Notes: generated by a model from the sequence alone, not told the origin. A stretch of DNA of 64,000 bases from Scalindua_A sp046757465 (GCA_046757465.1 JBHHYH010000006.1:1-64000), one strand, 5' to 3'. Counted from the first letter of the stretch, positions 1-8,650 are shown. Program-made: numbers and translations.

Positions 1-32
1 CACCATTTGATAAACTTCAAAAAGTTACCGAA

Positions 33-1292
33 TTATTGAGCTAGTACATCTGTCCTGCTTTGTATACCAAGAATATCCTCCCAAATGTTTGTAATTGGAT
101 ATACTGGATAATCGTCAAAAAATCTTCTATACCTTAAAAGGTTACCCATGATTTCCAGTCTGTTTGCTGCCGCTAAGTTGTCTATACCACGTTTTGTTGT
201 TTTATAAGTTCCGGGAAATTGTTTGCCTTGATATTCATATGTAAATAGAGGATTACCCTGTGAAATCATTGGTGATGCTTCATATATTTTTGCACCCTTA
301 GGTAAAATAGACGGATTGCTTATTTCTTCCTTTGTTAGAGTCCGTGTATTGCCATCCTTTAACTTTACTTTGTTGTAATGAGTAGCACCTTCTCCACCCA
401 ATATTTTGGGCAAGTACAGTTGTCTATATTTAATTTGACTTAAATCTTTTGCAAACCAGACGATGAAATCACTTACTTGTGTTAATAATTTTGCAGTTAG
501 TCCTGTTGTTTTTTTAAAAGTAATAATTGAAACAAAATTATTAGTACCAAAAAGCTCATCTAACAATTCCTTTACGTGATGAACATTTTCGTCGGAAATC
601 TGTACAAAGACACTTCCACTTTCCGTCAATAATTCCTTTGCTAACAATAGTCTGTCCCGTAAATAGGCCAGATATGAATGGATTCCGAGTTCCCATGTGT
701 CCCTGAATGCCTTTATCATCTCAGGTTCCTGAGTCAGGTCCTCATCCTTACCATCCTTTACATCCCGCTTGTTCACGAAAGGTTGGAAGTTTGAGCCATA
801 TTTTATGCCATAAGGAGGGTCTACATAAATCATCTGCACCTTGCCAGCCATACCCTCCTTTTCTAGCAGAGAATTCATAACTAAGAGGGAATCACCGGCG
901 ATTAAACGGTTTGACCAACCATGGGGATGTTTGTAAAAATCTATAGCCTCCCGGAGAGGTAGGTTCTCATCCGGGCGCTCAAAAAGAGACATTTGTCGAG
1001 GGCCTTTCTTCTTTCGTACAGATTCGATGATAACCCTTGGGTCGATCCGCTCATGGACGTGAAGAGATACCGTAGGAACTTCAAAGGAAGTGTGTTCTGC
1101 CTTGCCGGCCCATTGTAGCGATGGGTCTATATGAGGATCGTAGGCATATTGGGCGTTTCGTGAAATGCCCCTACTATCAATATCAGGATCGGTTTCAGGT
1201 GTTACAAGTCCGACAGGAGGATTATTGACTCGCTTCTTCCCCTTGTGATCATATTGCTCAATGGGTTTCTTGGTGGATCTTTTTTTTGCCAT
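33..1292 (-). pseudogene. Truncated site-specific DNA methyltransferase (type III Mod-like, beta class)
   Basis: The 419-residue product matches the N-terminal half of large beta-class adenine methyltransferases of the type III Mod kind. The catalytic motif IV, DPPYG, sits near residue 158 and is followed by the conserved NKRDVKDGKDEDL and SGSVFVQISDEN blocks. Beta-class enzymes carry the S-adenosylmethionine-binding motif I (FxGxG/DPTCGSGT) C-terminal to DPPY. This frame stops with TAA at 33-35, where the family continues towards that motif, and all three frames of the remaining 32 bases on this strand close quickly. The product should therefore not methylate DNA unless the missing half is supplied separately. 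No restriction subunit is visible. It lies at the left edge of a patch of broken genes. A frameshift or assembly error is the alternative. Confidence 0.75.
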
Positions 1293-1363
1293 TTTGAAAT
1301 AATTCTACTGCATTCGAGTATGAAAGACAAGATAGGAATATCATAACCATATTCTTGAAATAT

Positions 1364-1520
1364 TCATTGTATGGACATCTTTTTGGTTAAGGTTTGCTTT
1401 GCTATGATGTCTTCTGTGGTTGTGAAAAAAGCTCCGGCATCTTTCATTTCATTCAGTGCTCCTGTTTTTCCTTCTTCGTTAACACCCTTAATCGCGTCTG
1501 TAACCAGAGAAACTTTATAC
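1364..1520 (-). pseudogene. C-terminal remnant of a nicotinamidase/isochorismatase-family gene
   Basis: About 50 codons ending in TGA at 1364-1366 read LRRGYKVSLVTDAIKGV, then NEMKDAGAFFTTTEDI. This is the conserved C-terminal part of nicotinamidase-like hydrolases. It resembles the C-terminus of the intact family member at 26034-26636 (IRRGYNVSLVTDAVKAI, KEMKGAGVIFTSTQDV). The frame is closed upstream by a TAA about six codons before the similarity begins, and the catalytic Asp, Lys and Cys regions are absent. It is a gene scrap, either a decayed paralogue or debris from a rearrangement. Confidence 0.7.
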
Positions 1521-1575
1521 CCACGTCTCAGCGCAGTCCAAGGACGGTTGAATTATTCAGTTATAATGGTCTATT

Positions 1576-1920
1576 TCAGCTTTTAATAGCTTCGTAGACT
1601 TTTCTAATGTCAGAAATGATCTTGCCTATGGATGGCTTATTACAAGTGATATGTCTTGAAGGATTTTCATAAGGATGAGAATGCCATTCCTTTAAATTAT
1701 CATATCCGAAAATCCTTTGATTATTATGTATTAATGCAAAGTCTACTCTTTCGTTTCTTGCATTATAGCGTAAAGCAATAAAAAGGTTTTTATCAAGATG
1801 AATATTAGCCTTAAGGGACTTTGGTGTTCTTAGTAAAAATTGAATCTTATATCCTGTAAAGTGATTTTTTAGAGAGGCTTCTACTTCTGATAGGAAGGCT
1901 TCAACGTTTAAGTTGTTCAT
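1576..1920 (-). CDS. TumE-like toxin (DUF6516 family)
   Basis: This 114-residue protein has the layout of the TumE/DUF6516 toxin family: an N-terminal helical part, a beta-rich middle (FALIHNNQRIFGYDN) and a His-containing segment (EWHSHPYENPSRH) followed by a C-terminal helix. Its start ATG (1918-1920) overlaps the end of the upstream gene by four bases, so the two are translationally coupled in the toxin-antitoxin manner. The toxic activity of this family is not something the sequence alone can show. It lies between gene fragments, which fits a mobile or addictive module that survived decay of its surroundings. Family assignment rests on motif recall and is moderately sure. Confidence 0.6.
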   Translation of the reverse strand: MNNLNVEAFLSEVEASLKNHFTGYKIQFLLRTPKSLKANIHLDKNLFIALRYNARNERVDFALIHNNQRIFGYDNLKEWHSHPYENPSRHITCNKPSIGKIISDIRKVYEAIKS

Positions 1921-2243
1921 TTCTTCTTAAATCTTTTCAGTTTGGATAATGCTGACAATAACGCTTTCTTTTCCATATCTAGCATTTCCCAATCAATGAA
2001 ATCACTCTCTATTTCATGGTTATGTTTTTCTTTAATCTGACCTTCATCCCACATTTGCTCAAATTCTTTAAACGAAACCCCATATTTTTCTTCGAATTTG
2101 AGTATTTCGCGTGTATATTGTTCCATCCTACTCTCTATAGCAGATAATAAAATATCGCTTATCTTATCTTTTAACATATCTTCACCGAATGATTCTACAA
2201 GGGCGTTATATATATCTTTGTCTATTTCTAAAGTGTTCGGCAT
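1917..2243 (-). CDS. Putative antitoxin partner of the TumE-like protein
   Basis: A 108-residue acidic, helical protein (for example YTREILKFEEKYGVSFKEFE) encoded directly upstream of the TumE-like gene, with a four-base overlap. The start is taken as the ATG at 2241-2243 because GGAGGTGAAT lies just before it; an ATG four codons further upstream would bury that ribosome site inside the gene. It lacks a clear helix-turn-helix, unlike the TumA antitoxin of the described TumE/TumA pair. The N-terminus (LEIDKDIYNALVESFGEDM) resembles the ribbon-like segment of small antitoxins. The role is inferred from gene pairing only. Confidence 0.5.
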   Translation of the reverse strand: MPNTLEIDKDIYNALVESFGEDMLKDKISDILLSAIESRMEQYTREILKFEEKYGVSFKEFEQMWDEGQIKEKHNHEIESDFIDWEMLDMEKKALLSALSKLKRFKKK

Positions 2244-2440
2244 ATTCACCTCCATTCTGAATTATTGTATTCATATCTATATTGACAGAATAATACACCA
2301 GAATTGTTATAATAAATTTCACGCGGGAATTATAACATCTAATATTAGTTAACAAAAGTATCAATATATGATCGATTATGAGTGATTTGCGCCTTTTATC
2401 TTTGCAATTAAAGAGACATTTCCTATATTTATTTCATCCT

Positions 2441-2509
2441 TTATTTGTAAACTGCTTCTAGTGCTGCATCCAGCATGTGGCGCAAACGGGCGGAATCATC
2501 CTTTCGCAT
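2441..2509 (-). pseudogene. N-terminal scrap of a HepT/DUF86-type toxin gene
   Basis: The 22 codons read MRKDDSARLRHMLDAALEAV and then stop. RLRHMLDAA is the hallmark N-terminal helix of DUF86/HepT proteins, which normally run to roughly 110-140 residues. The ATG overlaps the end of another open stretch (LIDTAEAQYAKG, stop at 2496-2498), which could be the end of its MNT nucleotidyltransferase partner. The rest of the toxin is missing. The remaining sequence from 2256 to 2440 shows nothing recognisable apart from a weak 20-codon open stretch ending near 2380. Confidence 0.55.
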
Positions 2510-2540
2510 ATTGTGCTTCTGCCGTATCGATCAGCGTAGA

Positions 2541-2725
2541 TTATACTATTTCTGCTTCATCAATTAACCTTTTCCATAATGGTTCAACCTCTAATTTCTT
2601 TACCCAATGTTCCAGATAATCTAAATCTAATTCTCCATACTGCACTTCATAAACTCGGAGGGCATCGGTAAATTGTTTTTCACTTCCACCTGAATAACCC
2701 TTTTTAATAGTTCCTGTTGTGACAT
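2541..2725 (-). pseudogene. Nucleotidyltransferase-like gene with large internal deletion
   Basis: An ATG at 2723-2725 opens MSQQELLKRVIQV, a typical first helix of a nucleotidyltransferase-like protein. After about a dozen codons the reading frame that makes sense is a different one: KGYSGGSEKQFTDALRVYEV and on to LWKRLIDEAEIV, stop at 2541-2543. The second part resembles the C-terminal end of the same family. The central catalytic domain is gone and the two ends are joined out of frame. The start overlaps the small gene upstream (2704-2919), the usual arrangement for this gene pair, which supports the reading as a deletion relic. Confidence 0.55.
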
Positions 2726-2919
2726 TTATCGAGTCGCTTCAAGAGTATCTTTTTGAATTCTTCTTCTGAAAGATTTGGGAATCTTTTACGTAAACCATGA
2801 ATAAAAAGTTTATTTGCAAATTCGGACAATTCAAATGCTTTAAGCAACCTTTTTTCAGGTGACATTTGACGAAGCACTTGAATATATAACTTATGATTCG
2901 GACGTTCTTTAATATTCAT
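2704..2919 (-). CDS. Small conserved hypothetical protein
   Basis: A 71-residue basic protein with the conserved core MSPEKRLLKAFELSEF followed by LFIHGLRKRFPNLSEEEFKK and a CHNRNY end. I recognise the pattern as a small protein often encoded just before a nucleotidyltransferase-like gene, but know no function. Here that partner (2541-2725) is reduced to its two ends, so this gene may be an orphan. No strong ribosome site is visible before the ATG; initiation at the internal Met of MSPEKR is possible. Confidence 0.55.
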   Translation of the reverse strand: MNIKERPNHKLYIQVLRQMSPEKRLLKAFELSEFANKLFIHGLRKRFPNLSEEEFKKILLKRLDKCHNRNY

Positions 2920-2944
2920 AAATTAGCGACAAAAGGGAGCTAGT

Positions 2945-5900
2945 TTATATGTAATATTCTTGAATTGGTTTAACATCGAGTTCACCATTTGACATGGATT
3001 TGATGGCGCTCTCCGCAGCTATAGCGCCTTGTACGGTTGTACAATAAGGAATTGCAGACATTATTGCATAGCGGCGTATGTTATAAGAGTCTTTTTGTGA
3101 GAGTTTGCCTTCGGCTGTGTTAATTACCAATTGGACTTCTTTATTCTTCAAATGGTCTACAATGTTGGGGCGTCCCTCATATTCTTTCAGGACTGTAGTA
3201 ACCGGTATCCTTTTTTCTGATATAGCCTTTGCCGTTCCTTCAGTAGCATATATCTTAAAACCTGAATGGTGAAGTCTGCTAGCAATATCCACTATCACCG
3301 GCTTATCTTTATCTCGCACGCTAATAAAAACTGTGCCTGAGAGAGGTAAACTCCCGCCAATAGCCATTTGTGATTTAGCAAATGCCTTCCCAAAATCAAC
3401 ATCAATTCCCATCACTTCACCAGTAGATTTCATTTCCGGACCCAGAATAGTGTCTGTACCTTGAAACCTTATAAATGGGAAAACAGCTTCCTTTACGGCA
3501 ATATGTTTGGTTTCTCTTTTGCTATCTATATTCAATTCTTTCAGCTTACATCCCGTAATAACTTTAGATGCTACTTTTGCAAGCGGAATACCAATTGCCT
3601 TACTAACAAAGGGCACAGTCCTTGAAGCACGAGGATTTACTTCCAGGACATAAACCACGTCATCCTTAACGGCAAATTGAATATTGATAAGGCCAAGAAC
3701 ATTTAGTTCCAAAGCCAGAGATCGAGTTTGGGATTTTATTTTATCTATGATTTCTTCTTCTATGGAATAGGGGGGTAGTGAACATGCGCTATCACCCGAA
3801 TGTACACCGGCTTCCTCTATATGTTCCATAATACCGCCGATAAAGACTTCCTCTCCATCACATACGGCATCAACGTCTATCTCGATTGCGCCTTCTAAAA
3901 ATTTATCTATTAAGACAGGGTGTTCTGGAGAGACGTCAACAGCATGTGTGATATATTCCTCAAGCTCACCCTCATCATAAACAACCTTCATCGCTCGGCC
4001 ACCCAAGACGTAGGATGGTCTTATTAAGACTGGATAACCTATGGAGGACGCAACCTCTTTAGCTTCTATAAACGACCTTGCATTTCCGTTGTTCGGCTGT
4101 AGAAGGCCCAGTTTAGACAGTAGTGCCGCAAATCTTTTGCGGTCTTCCGCTATATCAATACTATCATGTGAGGTTCCGAGAATCTTTACCCCTGCCTTGG
4201 CTAATGGTACGGAAAGCTTTAAGGGGGTCTGTCCACCAAACTGTACAATAACTCCTTCCGGCTTTTCCTTCTCAACAATTTCAATCACGTCCTCAAAAGT
4301 AAGAGGTTCGAAATACAGCCTATCAGATATATCATAATCGGTGCTTACTGTCTCGGGATTGCAATTAATCATGATTGTTTCAAACCCCATCTCTCTGAAG
4401 GCTAATGCGCCATGCACACAACAATAATCGAACTCAATTCCCTGACCAATACGGTTAGGTCCGCTTCCCAGAATAATTATTTTCTTTTTTGATGTCGGGT
4501 TGGCCTCGCATTCACTCTCGTATGTAGAATAAAGATAAGGGGTGTATGCCTTGAATTCGGCTGCGCACGTGTCAACCACCTTAAATACCGGGTGAATATC
4601 ATTCGCTCGGCGACATTCACGAACAGAAGATTCGCTCGTATTTAGCAGGCTTGCCAGGCGATGGTCGGAGATGCCGTATTGCTTTGCCTTCTTTAAAAGG
4701 TCTGAATCTATCAGGTTTTCTTCACGCAATGCAGCATTCTTTTTGGAGGCATCTGTTTTATGTTGATTTCTGATTTCTTCTTCCAGTTCAATAATTTGTT
4801 TTATATTGTAAAGAAACCATTTGTCAATCTTTGTTATTTCGTGGATTTCGTTCATGTCAATACCCAATCGCATACCATCCGCAATAGACCAAATCCTGTC
4901 CCATGAGGGATTCAATAAATGGTTTTTTATGAATTCTTTTTTCTCTGAGCTACTCAATTCACTTCTGGTAAAATGTTCACTTAAACCGTAACGGCCGTTT
5001 TCCAAAGATCTTATTGCTTTGCCCATTGATTCCTTAAACGTCCGCCCAATGGCCATAACCTCGCCAACGGATTTCATGTGAGAAGTAAGTGTTTGTTCTG
5101 CTTCAGGAAATTTCTCAAAATTGAATCTTGGAATCTTGACTACACAATAGTCTATAGCAGGTTCAAACGATGCTGGTGTATAACGCGTAATGTCATTGGA
5201 TATCTCATCAAGCGTATAGCCAACTGCCAATTTTGCAGCGATCTTTGCGATAGGGAAACCCGTAGCCTTTGAGGCCAAAGCAGAACTCCTTGATACCCTT
5301 GGATTCATTTCTATTGCCATCATCTCTCCATTGGAAGGATTAAGTGCAAATTGAATATTAGACCCCCCTGTTTCAACACCAATCTCACGAATAATCTTGA
5401 TTGCCGCATCCCGCATTATTTGATATTCCTTATCGGTTAGCGTTTGCGCAGGCGCCACGGTAATACTATCACCAGTATGGATGCCCATCGGATCAAAGTT
5501 TTCTATGGAACAAATTATGACAACATTATCTTTAAGGTCACGCATTACCTCCAGCTCATATTCCTTCCAGCCCAGAACAGATCTCTCTATGAGTATTTCA
5601 TGAACAGGGCTTGCATCAAGTGCAAAGTTTACGTACTCTTTTAATTCTTCAATATTGTAAGCCACATTGCTGCCTATACCTCCCAGTGTAAATGATGGCC
5701 GTATGATAACCGGCAGCTTTATCTCTTTTACAATGTCCACAGCATCTTCTAAAGTGCGTGCATATCCACTTCCTGGTACCTGGATATCTATATTTTTCAT
5801 GGCTGCTTTAAATTCAGCCCTATTTTCAGCCTTTTTTATTGCTTCCAGTTTGGCGCCTATTAATTCCACGTTAAATTCTCCCAGGATACCTTCTTCTGCT

Positions 5901-6205
5901 AAAGAGACAGCTATGTTCAGGCCTGTTTGCCCTCCCAATGTAGGAAGCAGTGCATCCGGTTTTTCTTTTTGAATTATTTTTGCTAATACATCTGTAGTCA
6001 TCGGTTCGATGTATGTTTTGTCTGCAACCTCAGGATCGGTCATTATTGTGGCGGGATTGCTATTAACAAGAACGATTTTATAACCATCTTCTTTTAGCAC
6101 CCTGCATGCCTGAGTGCCAGAATAATCAAATTCACATGCCTGTCCAATTACTATTGGTCCTGATCCAATTATGAGTATTTTTTTAATATCACTTCTTTTC
6201 GGCAT
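2945..6205 (-). CDS. carB: Carbamoyl-phosphate synthase large subunit
   Basis: At 1086 residues this is full length. It makes carbamoyl phosphate from bicarbonate, ammonia and two ATP for pyrimidine and arginine synthesis. Two homologous halves are visible: the first opens with IIGSGPIVIGQACEFDYSG near residue 11, and the second with ILGSGPNRIGQGIEFDY near residue 575. Each carries an ATP-grasp fold (RPSFTLGG and RPSYVLGG loops). The oligomerisation region lies around residues 400-550 and a C-terminal MGS-like allosteric domain covers about 940-1070. It follows carA on the same strand with a 114-base gap occupied by a palindromic repeat. Confidence 0.98.
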   Translation of the reverse strand: MPKRSDIKKILIIGSGPIVIGQACEFDYSGTQACRVLKEDGYKIVLVNSNPATIMTDPEVADKTYIEPMTTDVLAKIIQKEKPDALLPTLGGQTGLNIAVSLAEEGILGEFNVELIGAKLEAIKKAENRAEFKAAMKNIDIQVPGSGYARTLEDAVDIVKEIKLPVIIRPSFTLGGIGSNVAYNIEELKEYVNFALDASPVHEILIERSVLGWKEYELEVMRDLKDNVVIICSIENFDPMGIHTGDSITVAPAQTLTDKEYQIMRDAAIKIIREIGVETGGSNIQFALNPSNGEMMAIEMNPRVSRSSALASKATGFPIAKIAAKLAVGYTLDEISNDITRYTPASFEPAIDYCVVKIPRFNFEKFPEAEQTLTSHMKSVGEVMAIGRTFKESMGKAIRSLENGRYGLSEHFTRSELSSSEKKEFIKNHLLNPSWDRIWSIADGMRLGIDMNEIHEITKIDKWFLYNIKQIIELEEEIRNQHKTDASKKNAALREENLIDSDLLKKAKQYGISDHRLASLLNTSESSVRECRRANDIHPVFKVVDTCAAEFKAYTPYLYSTYESECEANPTSKKKIIILGSGPNRIGQGIEFDYCCVHGALAFREMGFETIMINCNPETVSTDYDISDRLYFEPLTFEDVIEIVEKEKPEGVIVQFGGQTPLKLSVPLAKAGVKILGTSHDSIDIAEDRKRFAALLSKLGLLQPNNGNARSFIEAKEVASSIGYPVLIRPSYVLGGRAMKVVYDEGELEEYITHAVDVSPEHPVLIDKFLEGAIEIDVDAVCDGEEVFIGGIMEHIEEAGVHSGDSACSLPPYSIEEEIIDKIKSQTRSLALELNVLGLINIQFAVKDDVVYVLEVNPRASRTVPFVSKAIGIPLAKVASKVITGCKLKELNIDSKRETKHIAVKEAVFPFIRFQGTDTILGPEMKSTGEVMGIDVDFGKAFAKSQMAIGGSLPLSGTVFISVRDKDKPVIVDIASRLHHSGFKIYATEGTAKAISEKRIPVTTVLKEYEGRPNIVDHLKNKEVQLVINTAEGKLSQKDSYNIRRYAIMSAIPYCTTVQGAIAAESAIKSMSNGELDVKPIQEYYI

Positions 6206-6236
6206 TTTATTCGTAATTGATCAATATAAAGTAGAA

Positions 6237-6284
6237 AACCTCCCCTTAATCCCCTCCTTGCGAAGGAGGGGAACAAGGGTGGTT
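6237..6284. repeat. Palindromic intergenic repeat between carA and carB
   Basis: The core CCCCTCCTTGCGAAGGAGGGG (6251-6271) forms a 9-bp perfect stem with a three-base loop. The flanks AACCTCCCCTTAAT and AACAAGGGTGGTT are imperfect inverted copies of each other, so the whole 48 bp can fold. It sits in the middle of the carA-carB gap and would be transcribed as a hairpin between the two cistrons. It looks like a dispersed mini-repeat rather than a terminator, since no T-run follows on the carAB strand. Confidence 0.6.
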
Positions 6285-6319
6285 AAATTCAATGCAATTC
6301 TACTTGATATTGAACAAAG

Positions 6320-7489
6320 TTATTTTCCCATCATCTTGACAAATTCATCAAAAATATAACTTGCATCATGAGGTCCAGGAGAAGCCTCAGGGTGATATTG
6401 AACCGCAAATACCGGCACATCCAGGCATCTTAAGCCTTCTACAGATTTATCATTTAAATTTGTGTGAGTTATCTCTACTCTACCAAACTTGTTACTTTGT
6501 CCATTCTTTAATGATTTTCCATCTACCGCAAAGCAATGATTTTGAGCCGTAATCTCTACCTTTTTTGTGCTTAAATCCATAACTGGCTGATTGCCCCCAT
6601 GGTGCCCGAATTTTAACTTATATGTTTTATACCCCAAAGCCAAAGCTAGAATTTGTAAACCCAAACATATGCCTAAAACAGGCCTTTTCCCTATGATATT
6701 ACTTGTATTTTCCAACATGTATGGCACTGCGGCAGGATCACCAGGACCGTTTGAAATAACAATCCCATCTGGCTTTAATGATAACACCTTCTCCGCATTC
6801 ATATCTGCTGGGACTACAGTTACATCGCAATTATGACTCTTGAGTTTTCTCAGAATGTTATGTTTCACTCCACAATCGTAAACAATTACCCTGAATCTTT
6901 TCCTATCTTTTTCTTGATATTGTTTATTGCGTAGTTGGTCATTTCCTTTTTTAGTACCAAGAGTGATTTCTCCTTCTTTCCATTTGTAAGATTTCTGACA
7001 AGTAACCTCCTTCACCAAATCTTTGCCTACGAGACCAGGTACCTTTTTAGCCTTTGAGATAAGACTCTGATAGTCCATATCAACGGTTGAGATTACTCCC
7101 TGCTGCGCACCGTAATCCCTTAAATGTCTTGTCAATGCCCTTGTATCAATTCCTTGAATGCCCATAATCTCCCTGCTTTTTAGAAACTCGTCTAAGCTCA
7201 TTCTTGAACGCCAATTACTGGGATATGAACTATATTCCCTGACCACAAATCCCTCCAAGTAAGGTTGAATGGATTCATAATCTTTCTCGCAAATACCATA
7301 GTTACCTATCAATGGATAAGTCATATTTACAATTTGCCCCTTATAAGAAGGATCGGTAAGTATCTCCTGATACCCGGTAATGCTGGTGTTAAATACAACT
7401 TCACCTGATGTTTCTCCTGCAGCGCCAAAAGAAGTTCCCTCAAAAACCTTTCCGTCTGAAAGAGCCAAAATAGCCTTATTGGTTTTCAT
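6320..7489 (-). CDS. carA: Carbamoyl-phosphate synthase small (glutaminase) subunit
   Basis: This 389-residue protein is the glutamine amidotransferase subunit that feeds ammonia to CarB. The N-terminal CarA domain includes the FNTSITGYQEILTDPSY signature near residue 33. The C-terminal class I glutaminase domain has the nucleophile Cys in VLGICLGLQ (about residue 275), the HHGGNQPV segment and the catalytic His-Glu in YHPEASPGPHD. It is the first gene of the carAB unit on the minus strand. The upstream region (7490-7752) is shared with the divergent pgsA. Confidence 0.97.
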   Translation of the reverse strand: MKTNKAILALSDGKVFEGTSFGAAGETSGEVVFNTSITGYQEILTDPSYKGQIVNMTYPLIGNYGICEKDYESIQPYLEGFVVREYSSYPSNWRSRMSLDEFLKSREIMGIQGIDTRALTRHLRDYGAQQGVISTVDMDYQSLISKAKKVPGLVGKDLVKEVTCQKSYKWKEGEITLGTKKGNDQLRNKQYQEKDRKRFRVIVYDCGVKHNILRKLKSHNCDVTVVPADMNAEKVLSLKPDGIVISNGPGDPAAVPYMLENTSNIIGKRPVLGICLGLQILALALGYKTYKLKFGHHGGNQPVMDLSTKKVEITAQNHCFAVDGKSLKNGQSNKFGRVEITHTNLNDKSVEGLRCLDVPVFAVQYHPEASPGPHDASYIFDEFVKMMGK

Positions 7490-7560
7490 AGTATTACAAT
7501 TGCGTTAGGATTGTAAGATACAGAAATACTTATTGTTAGATGTTACTAATTATAAGCAGG

Positions 7561-7594
7561 ACTGTCAAGCTGGAGTATTTTTTCACTTGACAGT
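7561..7594. promoter_or_regulatory. Inverted repeat in the carA-pgsA intergenic region
   Basis: ACTGTCAAG (7561-7569) and CTTGACAGT (7586-7594) are perfect 9-bp inverted copies separated by 16 bases. The right arm contains the TTGACA of the putative pgsA promoter, so a protein bound here could control pgsA or carA. No T-run makes it a terminator. The operator role is an inference. Confidence 0.35.
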
Positions 7595-7614
7595 AATTAT
7601 GCGTTTGTTATCAT
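7587..7614 (+). promoter_or_regulatory. Putative sigma-70 promoter for pgsA
   Basis: TTGACA at 7587-7592 and TATCAT at 7609-7614 are separated by 16 bases, a near-consensus -35/-10 pair. It points towards pgsA, about 140 bases upstream of its start. Confidence 0.45.
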
Positions 7615-7752
7615 AATTTGAATTGCAGAATGGTACTTAGGTGAAGTACATGGAGCATCTCACCTAGAACACAGGTTAAAATTAAGGAAGTTTCTGGTAG
7701 AAAAGTTGTCCTTAATACGAAATGATTTATCATATACTAAAGGAAAAAATGC

Positions 7753-8301
7753 TTGTCATTACCTAATTTAATAAGCTTTGCAAGAATATGTTTTATACCT
7801 CCTTTTGTACTCTGCGTAATGCAAGTTCAATATCACAACGTTTACAGATATGTTGCATTAGGAATGTTACTCATAATTGGTTTAAGCGATGTCTTAGATG
7901 GATACCTTGCACGAAAAAGGGGAGAAATCACTAATTTTGGTAAATATCTCGACCCTATAGCAGACAAATTAATACTGGTAATTGCATGTCTTTTACTTTC
8001 GTCTGACAAACTCTGGCCTGAACCCAGGTTTCCTAATTGGGTATTTACCGTTATTATCAGTAGAGAACTCTTTCTCTCACTAGGTCTCATAGCAGCCTTT
8101 ATTATATTAAAACGAAAAATTGATTGTAGTCCTAATAAGCTAGGTAGGTTTACAACGTTTTTGCAGGTTACTGCAATCATCGCTGTTTTGCTAGGAAACC
8201 ATCTTTCTTTAACAACCCTTTTTGTATTATGGTGGTTAGTAGCAATTATTACTTCTATTTCGGCTGTATATTATACCTATAGAGCAGTTAAAAAGCTTTG
8301 A
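7753..8301 (+). CDS. pgsA: CDP-diacylglycerol--glycerol-3-phosphate 3-phosphatidyltransferase
   Basis: A 182-residue integral membrane enzyme that makes phosphatidylglycerol phosphate from CDP-diacylglycerol and glycerol 3-phosphate. The CDP-alcohol phosphotransferase signature is present: DVLDGYLARKRGEITNFGKY followed by LDPIADKL, which gives the D-G-x2-A-R-x8-G-x3-D-x3-D spacing. Several hydrophobic segments flank it. The start codon is TTG at 7753 (giving MSLPNLISFARI), preceded by AGGA at 7741-7744. An ATG at 7749 leads to an immediate stop. It appears to be transcribed alone and divergently from carA. Confidence 0.93.
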   Translation: MSLPNLISFARICFIPPFVLCVMQVQYHNVYRYVALGMLLIIGLSDVLDGYLARKRGEITNFGKYLDPIADKLILVIACLLLSSDKLWPEPRFPNWVFTVIISRELFLSLGLIAAFIILKRKIDCSPNKLGRFTTFLQVTAIIAVLLGNHLSLTTLFVLWWLVAIITSISAVYYTYRAVKKL

Positions 8302-8328
8302 ATAAATTAGCTCTTTTCCCGCCTGCCG

Positions 8329-8461
8329 GCAGACTGTGTCATAATCCAGAAAAAGGGCATTTTGTCATTCTGAACTTGTTTCAGAATCTAATGATTCCAA
8401 TAACTTAGCAACCTAAGAGATCCCGAAACAAGTTCGGGATGACAATTGTGACACAGTCTGC
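8329..8461. mobile_element. MITE-like element with 13-bp terminal inverted repeats
   Basis: GCAGACTGTGTCA (8329-8341) is perfectly inverted at 8449-8461 (TGACACAGTCTGC), and the match extends to 15 of 16 bases. Inside are two further complementary-like segments, ATTCTGAACTTGTTTCAGAAT and ATCCCGAAACAAGTTCGGGAT. The element carries no gene and fills most of the gap between pgsA and ribBA. A diverged copy of its left half lies at about 45617-45660. It is best read as a non-autonomous mini-transposon or dispersed palindromic repeat. Confidence 0.6.
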
Positions 8462-8650
8462 GGCGTGACGGTTGTGTGAAAAAGTCAATTTTTGTATTGA
8501 TACTACACAGCATATTGTGTTAGTATTGCGAAAATGTACCTTATGTTGTATATATAGAGTTAGGGGCAGTTGCTAATCCCTGACTGTTAAGATAGGCTTA
8601 TGCTCGTTTGCTAAGCAAAACAAGATTATAGAAAAAGGATGGTTAGTTTC

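Noticed and set aside
1371..1597. Two overlapping plus-strand open frames
   Set aside because: They lie antisense to the nicotinamidase-like fragment, have no ribosome site and no sensible protein features.
2098..2352. Plus-strand 84-codon open frame
   Set aside because: It is antisense to the antitoxin-like gene and reads as its low-complexity shadow.
8462..8650. Possible FMN riboswitch ahead of ribBA
   Set aside because: The conserved GGGGCAGGGTGAAATTCCC core and the later helices are not present; only a loose GGGGCAG occurs.
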